Assembly: GCA_002633005.1 (NCBI GenBank)
Contig: NMRA01000523.1
Location: forward strand, 181,216 to 245,215
Reading direction: 5' to 3'
Source of the DNA: Phoronis australis
Lineage: Eukaryota > Phoronida > Phoronidae
DNA: 64,000 bases
A program made the translations under genes and the position numbers. The notes beneath the pieces are model-generated. The model saw nothing but the letters and a program-made list of their open reading frames with translations. It was not told where the DNA came from and made no database searches. Position 1 is the stretch's first letter. The number at the start of each line of letters is the position of its first letter. Positions 22,871 through 34,120 of the stretch are shown here, one piece after another.

Positions 22871-23704
22871 ACCCTATGCTGGAATGTCCAAGAAATAATG
22901 GGATGTTCTAAAATTATATTACGATTTTGTGGTAGTGATGAATTGCTTTCTTCTTCTTACATGTGTAACACCCACTACACCAAACAATTATTCACATTGT
23001 TAGTATCCTGGTGCATTGAATAAGGAACACATGCGAAATTGGGTGGAGGTGAAACCAGCAGTGAGCTGGGAGCAACATGTTTGTCAATGGTCAGGGGAGC
23101 AACCAAAATTTATGACTATGGGAATGGCTCAACACCCATGTGGCATACCCCATTGGTGTTTACCTGTTTAGCACTCCTCCCATGTAACCTCCCTGGGAGA
23201 TGGTCAACACCCATTTGGCGCCCACATGGTTTTTGCCTTGTACCCCCTTAGCTCTCACCTGTGGGGAATTACCCTCTGAACCCCCAGGAGCAATCATTCA
23301 AATTTTATTGTACATGGAGGTATGAACTGTTATAAGGAAAGATAATTTGCCTTGTTAAGAACTCAAACATGAAACAAAATAGTGATAGATTTTGAAGGGA
23401 GCTTCAAAAGAATAAAAACAAATACACTTTAATATTTATTAAAATACACATTTTCTTTCTCATTCTATTGTAAGTGGATGTTAGTTTATGTATTCTAACC
23501 ATCTTCAATCACACTGTAATTTTATTGCACGTTGAACGTCATTAAAGTATGAATTCATCAGTGTTTACATGGTTCGGACTGCGCTCCTAAGTAAGTATTG
23601 ATTATTCACCGCTTGGAGCGCTAGTGTTTCGACCGGTAACCATTGCGGCGAATGGTAAAATGGCGGAGTGAACTCTCCTATACTCGTACACTCCTTGATA
23701 AAAT

Positions 23705-26423
23705 GCTTAAATCAAGTTTCACTTTTAGGTGGCTAAACAGCGAAATACAACTTCAAATATTTGAAACAAACCACTTCCAATTCTGAAATTTTGGAATATG
23801 CCTGAAAAACGCCCAACATTCCCTTTAATGTCTTGCCTAATCGGCAAACTTGACTAAGGCTTCGGACGAGAAAATCAACGATTTTGAACCACACGACAAA
23901 TTTTGAGACATTGTGAGGATTGTTTTGACATAATTTTTCCGTCAACAACAGTACTGATTTTGCAAGAGAAAGTTACGTACATTGTATGTGGTTTTGCGTT
24001 TGAATATTTCGAGGATGCTAACAAAATTTCGTCAGTTGAGTTATTCCCGGACCGTAACCCGAAATCGATGTTTTACGGGCCGAGGCCAAAGGCTTTACTT
24101 GTAACGCAAATATATGTTGCAATTGTCAGTCGCAGAGCAAAAGCGGGTGACTGGCTCCACCGGCTAGTGCGTATACGAATGTTTCTGGCTAAGTGGGAAT
24201 TATTCCATTTACTTTTAACTTATTAATACTTATATTATACCACTTTGGCACCATGACAAGTTTTCTACCTAAAGTTATTTTGCCAACAAATGGTATTCGT
24301 CACCCACCCGGCTGTAGCGAATGACTCGAAGTCGCGTCTAAATTTATTTTCCATGTTTTCTCAAGTTTAACTGTCTGGATATTCTAACTGAATAGCAATT
24401 TCATTCAATAATTTGATGTTGCATGTTCGTTGTTCTGTTTATACTGTTTAATTAGCAGAGTTAATTAAACCCAGTAAAACACGCTTAGCCTAGCCTCAGG
24501 CACCATAGTCGGCCGCGGTTGTACATGTAATTCGTTGGCGCAGGACTGCTACTAATCTGTAATTTCATACAAGTGTCGGAAACTATCTATGTATGTATAC
24601 AGCATTCATGATTTGAACCATTTATTTCGATAAAACAGCCGGGGACGGCATGCCTTTGTCTTTTGTCAATGCGAGTGGTCTGGATCGGTCTTTACCGAGT
24701 CATCGGCTGCAGGTCCGAGCCCGGCAAAATAATTTCTTACAAAAGTTGTTTTGCCATTTTTTGTCAACTTTTTCAGAGTACAAATTGTCCCTATTTTGGT
24801 TTTATTAAAGTTGAGGTCCGCTGTCCATAATTTTATTTCCGTTTGCAGTCGGGTAACAGACACTGCTTCAGTCGCAGAGACGGCGTGTACTAAGCCTAGG
24901 TTCCCGAATGAATTGTACTTCCGGTACCGCGGTTAGTTCAAAATGGCGGTGTGATCGTGAGTGACGCACTTATTTAAACTTTTTCGACTACGGTTTGCAT
25001 ATTGGTTATAGGGTAAGTACTGCGTGGTTCATTATAATGTCTTCTAACCATTTAATAAGGGTTAAAAACGTGTGCATCTAGGACTTTAATAAATCAAAAC
25101 CGCAGTTGGTCGCCACAGCCCGGACCGGTGCCCCAGGTGTTGTCCCTAATTGAGAATGAGTTTTTAGTTAGATTTAAAAATCACGATTGCCAGTGATTTA
25201 AACTGCATGCGTTCGATGGTAAACAATGTAATCAATGTTTTAGGAACTATTCAACTCTTGCACACTATTTAAATGGCTACTAAATGGACACAAATATGAT
25301 ACTTTATTGACGTCACTTCAGACTCATTAGTAGGCAATCAGAGTAATGAACTGTCGGAGTATTGGGTTTCGGAATTGTGGTTATCCGGAGTAGTGAACTT
25401 TCGAAGGTGTCGAACCTTCGAAGTAGTGAGCCTTCGGAGTAGGTAACCTTCGTATACATGTAGTAGTGAATCTTCGCAGTAGTGAACCTTCGATCGCCCG
25501 ATATTGCGAAGCTGTCCGGGGGCTTCGCCATCGTCTACTCTCTCTCGCGCTCAGTCTTGGCAATCGCCGGACAACGTGGACAGATGGCTTCATCAACGTG
25601 AGTTTTGTTGTCGATTTGTCGTGAAAGGTCTTTAAATATGTGTTCCTTTTAACCATTTTAGAAAGTTTAGTCATCCATGAAACGATGTCACTTAGTGCAT
25701 TTGCCTTATTCAGTTAAATGTTCTCTCGTCGAGTTATTTTCCCGGTCGCAGCCACAACAGCCGGTAATCATGGGTGGCACAGAACAGGTGTACTATGTTT
25801 CGTGCCTAAACATTACAAAATCGGTAATGTTTAATGACAAGAACAGAGAGAAATTCTTTGATTGAAAATACCCACAACAAACAGGAGTCACAGTTTCTTC
25901 TGTGACTTCTCGTCAAAGTCATTTTGGGCATCAGAAAAGACGACAACTTAGATAGCTGTACTAGCTGTTCCAGCAACCCTCGGACTTCTAGCTGGCACCC
26001 TGTAGCTGGCGGCAGCAACTGACAAAATCCACCGCCAAGTATATTGCTACTTTTGTACATTTGTAAAATATCGGAATTCTCAGAGACTGTCACTCAGAGG
26101 TAGCCAAGGAGTACAAAATATGTGACACCGTGTTCTTTTCAAAACAGTCAATCAGTTTTGCACTTTCTTCAGTGAGTTGTCCCATGTTGATCCTATCATT
26201 TGTGTTGCACGTGTAACAGAAGCTCTCTAGTAATGGTTATGCTGTAGCAATTTTTAATCATAACATCATGTTCATTTTTAAAAAAATGTGTGCTTGCTTT
26301 GCTTTCCATAGAGCCCTATTAACTCGTGATCATTTCACCTTCACTGATTTTGATATAGGCCTACTAAGACTCATGTTTTGTACAATCATCGTTGATGATT
26401 TTGATTTCATTGGATCATTGCAG
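23705..26423. other. Intergenic, repeats only
   Basis: Between THAP copy A and the HARBI1-like relic. Besides repeat G I see short frames (23903-24226, 25677-25865) with no recognisable motif. Confidence 0.5.
25100..25500 (+). repeat. Interspersed repeat G, copy 1, with 16-bp tandem array
   Basis: Shares long blocks with 33790-34120 (GTCGCCACAGCCCGGAC, ATTCAACTCTTGCACACTAT, GGACACAAATATGATACTTT). Its right part, 25385-25492, is an array of AGTAGTGAACCTTCGA-type units. Confidence 0.7.
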
Positions 26424-27534
26424 GTTTCTCGAATGTGTTAGGTCCCATAGATTGTATTCACATCAAAATTCAGAAACTGGCAGACGCGAATTCACATGTC
26501 TTTGTGAGTCGAAAGATGTCCAATAGTGTAAATGTCCAGGTAAATCTAATGTGCTTCTGTAAAACCACTTATCCGCTCAGCTTTGGTGCCGTCTCCCTTC
26601 TCCTTTTCTGTTTACATTTTGTTTAAAGTTCATAATGTTATGACAAGTTATTATTTGAACACTAATATATACAATTAATAGACCCAAAAGAATCCTTCAC
26701 ATCTCGGGGATTTACTTTCAGTTTATATCTCTCAGATGCTATCATTAATTTTATGAATAAAAATTAAGGAAACTCAAATAGTAAATAAGAAAATTCTAAC
26801 CATACTAGCCAAGAAAACTACCTTAGCATTTTAAATAGTTCTTTAACCGGGAAAAGCCCACAGCTGTGCTATGAAATTGAATAATCAATAGATTATTCAT
26901 GAGTAACAGAGCCAGTCCGGCAGGGGTGGTGGCCACTGTACCAAAACTTTTGGTATAAAAAGGATGTTTTGGGGCTTTTACAAAGCACTGAATATCGTCA
27001 GAAGGCTAATTTCGTTCAGATCGTTGTAAACCTTATGCCTATGAAGATTGACTAGATGTTAGTGTAAAAGCCATTTGAATGTAGAGATTTTTGCTGGAAA
27101 TTCCGAGTCAATCAAATATTCCAACTTCACGATGTTCTGAATGACACCGGTGTACCTACAGGCGGACCAGGGGCATCAAACCCTTCATCGAAAAGTGCGA
27201 GTCTCTTTTAACAGGAGCGCTTGGAAAACCGGGATCAAGACTTTGAACCATTCTGGATGAAATGTGACAAAAACCCTTCAGAAATGTAACACGGGTCACT
27301 TTTGAGGCCGAAATTCATTGGAAGAAAATCTCAACAGCACCAGATATTATCAACGGAAGAGTAAACGCCCCTCTGCAAAATCGTATGTTCACAAAACTAT
27401 AGACAAAACATATTTAACGAACATATTTTTTGTTTTGTAGATGTGGTGTGATGCAAACTTTCGAATAACAAATTGTGTTGTCAAGTGGCCTGGCAGTGTT
27501 CAGAACTCGATGCTATGGCTACAGTTTGAACAAG
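26424..27534 (+). pseudogene. HARBI1-like (PIF/Harbinger) nuclease, two exons, inactive
   Basis: Exon a (26424-26539), after acceptor TTGCAG, reads GFSNVLGPIDCIHIKIQKLA with the first catalytic Asp, then HVFVSRKMSNSVNVQ; donor GTAAAT. Exon b (27441-27534), after TTTTGTAG, reads CDANFRITNCVVKWPGSVQN; phases agree (0). Intact family members have WPGSxHDS here; this copy has QNS, so the second catalytic Asp is Asn. A possible donor GTATGC follows, but the last catalytic region is missing because a THAP-element end adjoins. Either a transposon relic or a decayed domesticated gene. Confidence 0.8.
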
Positions 27535-27599
27535 GTATGCCTTATCAGTGCGATATTAACAGGTGGTACTACAACGAGGGCGAAAAGTATCCAGGCATT

Positions 27600-28077
27600 A
27601 AGATCAGTATTCCTTCCTTGTACCCCTTTGCTGGACCCTCTGGGTGCAACTCCCCTCTGAACCCCCAAAGAGCAATCATTAAAATTACATGTAAGTAGTC
27701 CATGGAAGTATGAAATGTTACAAGTAACGATAAGTTGCTTTATTAAGAGCTCAAACATGAAACAAAAAATGAGCTTCAAGACAATAAAAGCAAATACGCT
27801 TTAACATTGATTAAAACACTCATTTTCATTTTAATTATCATTTGATTATAAGTAGACGTCAGTTTACGTATTTCAAACATTTTTAATCACACAGAGTAAT
27901 TTCATTGCACGTCGGACGTCATTAAAGTAAGAATTTGTCAGTGTTTACATTGTTCTGACTGCGCCGCTAAATTAGTGTTATTTATTCACCGCTTGGGGCG
28001 CTAGTTTTACGAGCGATAAACATTGCGGCGAATGGTAAGATGGCGGAGTGAACTCTCCTATACGTCTTCACTCCTTG
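27600..28077 (+). mobile_element. THAP-element right end, copy D (truncated)
   Basis: Matches 23235-23697 of copy A in the same orientation, from the CCCTCTGAACCCCC block through ATTGCGGCGAATGG to the terminal CACTCCTTG at 28077. The left part is absent; homology starts about 65 bases after HARBI1-like exon b. Confidence 0.7.
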
Positions 28078-28485
28078 GCAGGAGGTAACGAGTGAGCGTT
28101 CTATATATGGACCACATTACATCGGAAGTTAAGTCCCGTTTTTTGCGAGCAACCGTCTCGGCATCTTCATTTTCTAGTATTCCGAACTCCTTCTTATCTC
28201 ATGAGAACTGAGAGACATCGTTGACGTGCATACAAAATTCCCTTTCCCATGATTAAGCTGTGTTTTTGGTGAGGTCTACCTTTCTAGAAATTCGTGACTA
28301 TGGGCCTGCAAATTTCTCGGTTCCTCTACTTTCTCATTTTCCAGTTTAATTTCAAGTCTTTGTTGTCCGTCTTTCAAATTTGGTTTGTCTTCTTGCCGAA
28401 GAGGTCAATGTCTCCACTAGTTTTAGTTTTCCCGGCTTTGGGAGAAATATCAACAAGCTCATGAATAATTCCAGGAGTTATAGAC

Positions 28486-28705
28486 TTATCCATTTTTGAC
28501 ATACGCTGTTGCGTAATGTTTGGCGTAATGTTTATCTTCGATTCTTATGGGTCTCCGCCAGGTTTCATTCCGATATGCATGAACGTTCACATGAATCTCA
28601 AACTTTTTCCAAGGAAAAATTGGTATCGGATCCCATAAAAACTTCACAATGTCGTTCGAGTACTGCACTGTTACGGTGTTGTCGAGGATAACAATTCTGC
28701 CAAAT
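28486..28705 (-). CDS. Possible orphan exon, unknown protein
   Basis: A frame on the - strand opens after an acceptor-like GTTTTTAG (first exon base 28705), reads FGRIVILDNTVTVQYSN and continues without stop for about 70 residues rich in Trp, His and Lys to a stop at 28486. The amino-acid composition looks protein-like rather than random, but no donor, family motif or neighbouring exon is seen. It may be a fragment of a gene caught between two THAP elements, or chance. Confidence 0.2.
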
Positions 28706-29234
28706 CTAAAAACAATAAGAACGCTAAATTGTCTAAGGGAAACGTGCCGTCAAGGCAATTCATCCTTACATATAATTTTAGAACACTCCATGATTTCGTA
28801 GTGACATGCCAGTTTAGGGTAACTCCCCACTCTCCCACTGCAATCGCCAATAGTTACAAGTCAGTTGCTAATCTGTAGAATAGCTCACAGCTTACTAAAC
28901 GTAGTAACATTGAGTTTATCACCACTAATACTGTTGTCAAAATTCAAAATTTCATAACAAAAAATTTAGCAGGTAATGAACAGTAATCAAAATATTCACT
29001 ACCCACACAACGTCATACAAATCTGAGCTAAAAAGACTTGAGTGACAAGACCAAAATGTTTCTATCATATACCCACTGTTCCTCTTATCATTAACAGTAC
29101 ACATTTCAGGTACATGTAAGTAACAGCCTGACCACAAGATCATATCTGTTACTTAGCCACAAGTGAAGCTTAAATTAATAATAATCTCAAAAACGTACAA
29201 AATAAGCAACTCATAGCCTAAACCAAAAGAAAAA

Positions 29235-29465
29235 GATCCCATCTCGAATGAACCCTCCATTTGGCAAAGTGGGAAAAAAGGTCCGCCTCAGAGACGCAAA
29301 AAGTCCGAGAAAACGAGACAAAAATCCACAAGAATTGGGCACAAATGCACAATTCATAGCTGCGAATCTAGTACCCGTTTTTTTAGTCCTCGTTTTCTTT
29401 TTTCAGTAAAAGGTCCACATACAAAAAAATTTGAGCCCCCTATATTTTAGGATGGGTGTGCGCAT
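29235..29465 (-). repeat. Interspersed repeat E, copy 2
   Basis: Inserted into the 3' part of THAP copy B; copy A lacks it at the corresponding point (near 22320) but has its own copy further on. Confidence 0.6.
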
Positions 29466-29571
29466 GCACTCTCTATTAGTTCATTATTGAACAACAGCTC
29501 TTTTCGCAAAAAGGAATGCATTTCAAATAAAGCTGAAAACTAATTTACTCCCAGACCGGAGGTGTTTGTCA

Positions 29572-29811
29572 TCAAGAAGCAAACTGATTCTGATAGTTTG
29601 GGTTTATCAAAATTTCAGTCCTCCATTCAGACCCCGACAGATCCATCAGTTTCACTTTGGCTTTCTCCAAATCACTGGCTAACCTCTCATAAAATGTTTC
29701 TACCTGGTCAACCTTAGTAAGAATTTGAAAAACAGGTTTTGACCAGTTGTCCTTTCTAGTCGGTGGACCAGATCTCATAGCGTTCATCCTTGTGAGTACT
29801 TTGAGGGGCAA
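29572..29811 (-). pseudogene. Third exon block of the THAP gene, copy B
   Basis: Open frame containing WSKPVFQILTKVDQVETFYE, then RLASDLEKAKVKLMDLSGSE and ending NQFAS at a stop (29574-29572). Copy A carries the same block at ~22060-22231. Only the part below 29757 belongs to the THAP element; the first residues come from the nested element's end. The helical, charged stretch could be a coiled coil. Confidence 0.55.
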
Positions 29812-32492
29812 CCTAGTTTTTTTCTATGTGGCTAGATAATATACCTATAAATCAAATTCCAAAATGTTCCCACGTCTATACTTGCACATTTATTATAAAA
29901 AAGGTGTTTTTGTTGCACAAAATATGATGCACATTCCTGCCACTTGGTGGCTCTTTTCTGTTGAATTGACCAATCAGAGAGCCAGATTGAATTGTTGTGC
30001 TTAGTTACTTCAATATGGCTGCTCTCATGGAGTGTGATGCCTGTATAATTCAAGGTTTATCAAATAGCACAAAATTGTGATGCAAGAGCCTAAATAAGCT
30101 TAGGAACGCTTCCTGGCGAACGCTGATGGACTGTGGAACTCTGTAAATCAGTAGATCAAAAAGAAGAAGAGGTATCACAAGCGTTTGTGCAGAAAACAGC
30201 TGCATGTCCTGGTATAGCCTACACAGTCAGTATACTGCTGAGTGCTGTAGACTAGAAGACCTAGTGTCAGACCATAAAATTGAAAGGACATAGAACGGCA
30301 TAGCAACGTTTCAAGACACCAGCAGTAGTACTAAAGCTGAAGTTGATGAAAGTGATACAGATGTTCTCCATGATTTCCCAAGAAAATCAATTATACTTCC
30401 AAAATCTGAAACACCTAATTAACCTGAACAAGATAGGAACGTTCTGAAACATGAGTGCATCATTTGTTAGCAGTAAAAGTATCTTATGGACCATATTTCA
30501 AGAAAGAGAAAGAAGTATAGCTTTCAAAAACAGGTACGTGTTTTTGAAAAGTACACCTTGGTGTTTTCCATGTGTGTTTCAGTATTATCACCAGTGACTG
30601 TCATCCCCTGTCGTAGTCCTGGGATAGGGGGAACCTCTTCTCAATTTTTAGTAAACATTAATTACTTAGGTAGCTGCAATGACAAATTAAAGTGCCTAAG
30701 TGGCCATCGCCACCGTCGTAATTTGAGGACAATGGAAGTCACTGTCCCTTTCGTCAAACGTCGATTACCTTAAGTGTAAATCTATTGACTATGGTTTGAG
30801 CATCTGATTTAAAAAAAATAAATTTCAATCACTGCACTGGTACATCAGCGACATATCAGACGCCATGTAATTTTTTTAGGCTGGTGGTGGATCAGTTCCT
30901 GATAAGTACGTCTGAAAAAGTTGCATGCCATCTCACTCATAGTTAAATGTTAAATTAGTGTTAACAGTTCGGGTTTCTTTCAGTTGGACTTGCACTGCAA
31001 GCAACAGCTCAGTCCAGAGCCTTGAATATGCAAATGAAATTCAAAGATAAAGACCTTGTGTCTTAGAAGCCAAGTACCACAGATCACCATGCTATAAAAA
31101 ATAGAAAGACAACGATTATGAAGAGTGACGAATCCACAGTTTTCACAGATGGTTTTCTACAGTTTTGTTTGGAGTTCATTGAATCAAAGCTTCTAACACT
31201 TGGATATGTCATTTCCCTTTCAAAACTAAAGCTGTACTTCAGAAAGCTGGTGTGCATGAAGTTATTTGGAAAGGCAATCTTAAGAAACGACTGTTGAAGC
31301 TACTCACTGTTGTAGTTTGTGCCCGACTAAGAGATACGAAAGTGAATTGACGCTAGTGTTCAATAATTCACTTGCTGACTCTAATTAACACAGCCCATTA
31401 TTGAATCAAACGTTTGCCCAAATCCTGCCCGCCTAAAAACAAGGACTTAGTGTTTGACCCTTCATTGCCTGAGGGCCAATCACCAGTGTGCAGTGCTGTA
31501 CCCTCTCTAATCGACCATAGTTGGCTCCTTGGCGGTGGAGCTTTCAGTTAAAATATATGTCAATGCCCGCATCTCCACTGAGAGTACTAAACGATGAACG
31601 CTGCAGATGCAAAAAGAACATGTGTGCTGGGAAACTGAGTTTGTGTTGCAATGCTGGTTCAAACTGTACAGAAATGTGCAGCTGTGACAACTGTAGTAAC
31701 ATCAGCAACACTGACTGCATAACATTGGATAGTTCTTTGACAAGTCAACCCTAAATGGACCTCCAACCCCGTTATTTCGGTTTTTAGTATTAAAAAGTTA
31801 ATTTTATGTGTTGATTAAGTCATAGAACGTACATAATTTGATCATTGTCATGTATTTGTCTCATACTGCTTGATAAACGCTGTCAGAATGATCTATCATT
31901 TTCATACAGTCTGTGTGCACATTCACAGAGATAATTCAACAATATTGTTTTTGTACTAGAACGTATTTCTAGTGTATTATGCAAACAAGCTGTATTTTAC
32001 ACCATTAGTCAATGTTTTAGTCATTGAGGCACAAATTTTGCCCAGTCTCAAGTGTTTTGTGTTATTTTTGTTGCCAGACAATGCCAGAATAACTTCCTAG
32101 TAACATTCAGACTTTGTTTGCATTTTTGCCACTAGGTGTCTCTTTACATTTTTTTTAATTTCACTGTTTACAATTAATCTACAATAGTAAAACATGTATT
32201 GTGAGTTTAATATTGTTCAATACAATGGCACTGATGGGACCATTTTGCTTGTTTTACAAAAAAGTCACCAACACTGTTGGTTTTACAAACATAAGTTTAC
32301 TAAGCATTTTGGGGATTATTAGTTAACTTCAAACTCAAATTTCTCAAAAATGTGCAACTTTATATGTGGGAACTTTTTAGATTTTGAAAACTCTCTAATG
32401 AATGAATTAAAAAAGACCAAAATAAAATTGCCCCCTAAAGCACTCATAAAAACCATTTTCTAGAGGCCCTACAAATTGTGGCCCACCGACTA
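29757..32492 (+). mobile_element. Nested 2.7 kb TIR element inside THAP copy B
   Basis: Ends TAGTCGGTGGACC (29757) and GGCCCACCGACTA (32480-32492). Copy A provides the empty site near 22045: the sequences left and right of the insert join there without it. The + strand interior carries coding remnants, including 30486-30773 and the cysteine-rich frame at 31521-31754, all broken. No transposase core recognised. Confidence 0.7.
31521..31754 (+). pseudogene. Cysteine-rich CXC-like C-terminal remnant in the nested element
   Basis: Residues ~28-62 read RCRCKKNMCAGKLSLCCNAG followed by SNCTEMCSCDNCSN, a spacing of cysteines like tesmin/TSO1 CXC motifs, which are also found at the C-termini of some animal transposon proteins. 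Upstream coding is broken, so only this tail is legible. Zinc-dependent DNA binding is an inference. Confidence 0.4.
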
Positions 32493-32557
32493 ATCTACAT
32501 GTGATGTCCCAGTACTTGCTTTGTGAGACAATAAACATACGTCAGGTGCAAGTAAGT

Positions 32558-33013
32558 CTATTCCAGAGCCGTAATATACATAATTTCCTTAGAACTTTTT
32601 GACATCTTTGTTTTTGTTGGATTCCGGGCATCAAATGTTGGCACTGCATTCCGTACCAGCTTGTTTTTCACACGAGCATTCGTGAACATGGACTCCTCGA
32701 AGTGACGAGAGCATAACTTGCAGTTCTTGGATAAGTAGGCTGCATCTCTATTCATAAGGTTTTCTCCCAGCACTTGCACCTCAAACAGAAATCAGTGAGA
32801 GAATCAGGAACAAACCTCATACTCACCAGGCTCCTAGAAAACTGGTAGCCAACTCTACACTACACTACACTACGGAAGTCCTGTCGCACTGTGCCTGTGA
32901 TAGAGACAAAACATACAATCCTTACTTTTCTGGATCCTTATAAAACGTAAAATATGACACGTCTGAGGTGTTCGTGGATGAATCAACGCAATTTATTGCA
33001 CTCCAAAACGCAC
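32558..33013 (-). pseudogene. THAP zinc-finger exons of copy B (finger intact)
   Basis: Exon 1 begins at the ATG near 33013 (MAKGAFWSAINCVDSS) and ends YKDPEK at a GTAAG donor near 32922. Exon 2, beginning near 32772 behind an AG, reads QVLGENLMNRDAAYLSKNC, then KLCSRHFEESMFTN and RNAVPTFD, the second half of a THAP C2CH finger with its AVP box. Both exons are open here, unlike in copy A, but the next exon is cut off by the nested element, and one Cys of the first pair is Trp (FWSAINC), so metal binding is doubtful. Confidence 0.7.
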
Positions 33014-33289
33014 CCTTCGCCATTGTTCTCGCGCTTTCTAGTTGACTGTTGCTAATTCACCACTTGGTGGCGCTAGTAGTAGCAATAGGAGCGAGCTCTC
33101 TGATGAACTATCCTATACTTCTACACTCCTTGCTCCTGCTTTCAAATCAGGCGTGTTAAGTAAAAAAAGTGATTACACCTCATTACATACTCGGACGGAA
33201 ATATTTAGTTGGATAAGTAAGTTGTCATGTGAGTGCACTTTTGCGTGTTACTCATTGCTGACATCGCTGGAAATGGGAACTGTTGAGCC

Positions 33290-33370
33290 CAATATTTCGA
33301 AGGTTCAGTATTCCGAAGGTTCGGTACTTCGAAGTGTCACTGCTCCGAAAGTTCACTACTCCGAAAATAT
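33290..33370 (-). repeat. Inverted array of the AGTAGTGAA-CTTCG units
   Basis: Units such as TTCGAAGGTTCAGTATTCCG read as the inverse of the array at 25385-25492. Lies just outside the 5' end of THAP copy B. Confidence 0.5.
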
Positions 33371-33789
33371 CTAAACTTTCTGACTCAGGTGTGAGTGTTA
33401 CAATTTTACAAGCAAAAATTAACGAGAGTTCGGTATAGAGGCAACTATACCGAAGACAACCCGCCGTTAATAAATCACCGAGACGTTGTTTGGATTTCAT
33501 GTGTATGTGAAATTGCCCGCATGTCTTTCGAGTACTTAAAATTGAGTACAGTTTTGCATCTTTAAAAGAATATGAAGTAGGTATATTGATGGATTATCAA
33601 CCACTATACATTCATCAAGTCCATATGAGGATCGCATCATCTCACACCGCGACTGAAAAGTTTAGGCCGGGGACGCTTCACCTCATTCTCACCCACCGGA
33701 AGTACTCGCACGGCGGGTCGAAACTAAATATAGTTAGTAGGCTTCCGTGTCCCTGCCAGTCGTCACGAAAATCTCACCCAGTCTTCTCA

Positions 33790-34120
33790 AATTCAAAACC
33801 ACAGTTGATCGCCACAGCCCGGACCCGTGCCACAGATGTTGTCTTTAATTAGATTCAAGGATCACGATTGGTAGTGATTGGAACTGTATGAGTTGGATGG
33901 TAAACAATGTAATCGATGGTTTAGGAACTATTCAACTCTTGCACACTATTCAAATGGTTACTAAATGGACACAAATATGATACTTTATTCATTTCAGCTC
34001 CGACTCTTTGGTAGACAATCAGAGTAATAAATGGTTTCGGAATTGTGGACATTCCAAGTAGTGAACTTTCGAAGGTGGCGAACATTCGCAGTAGTGACCA
34101 TAGGCTTAGTGAACCTTTGG
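33790..34120 (+). repeat. Interspersed repeat G, copy 2
   Basis: Same orientation as 25100-25500 and ending in a shorter array of AGTAGTGAACTTTCGA units. An inverted stretch of the same units lies at 33290-33370. Confidence 0.7.

Larger units (their letters stand above)
20699..23704 (+). mobile_element. THAP-domain DNA transposon, copy A, with target duplication
   Basis: The body 20706-23697 has inverted ends: CAAGGAGTGTAGTAGTAGAG at left, CTATACTCGTACACTCCTTG at right, about 30 bp in all. It is flanked on both sides by the 7-bp repeat ATAAAAT (20699-20705 and 23698-23704). It carries a THAP zinc-finger gene (damaged) in three exon-like blocks. I see no catalytic core, so this copy is likely non-autonomous. 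THAP N-termini are typical of P-element and Kolobok transposases; P elements make 8-bp and Kolobok TTAA duplications, so the family assignment stays open. Confidence 0.8.
28935..33132 (-). mobile_element. THAP-domain DNA transposon, copy B (inverted, split by a nested insertion, 3' end lost)
   Basis: The 5' terminal repeat is at 33132-33103 (read on the - strand CAAGGAGTGTAGAAGTATAG). Homology to copy A runs from there to 32493, resumes at 29756 after a nested element, and continues to about 28935. The 3' terminal repeat is missing. A ~230-bp repeat of another family (about 29235-29465) sits inside the 3' part. Confidence 0.75.
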
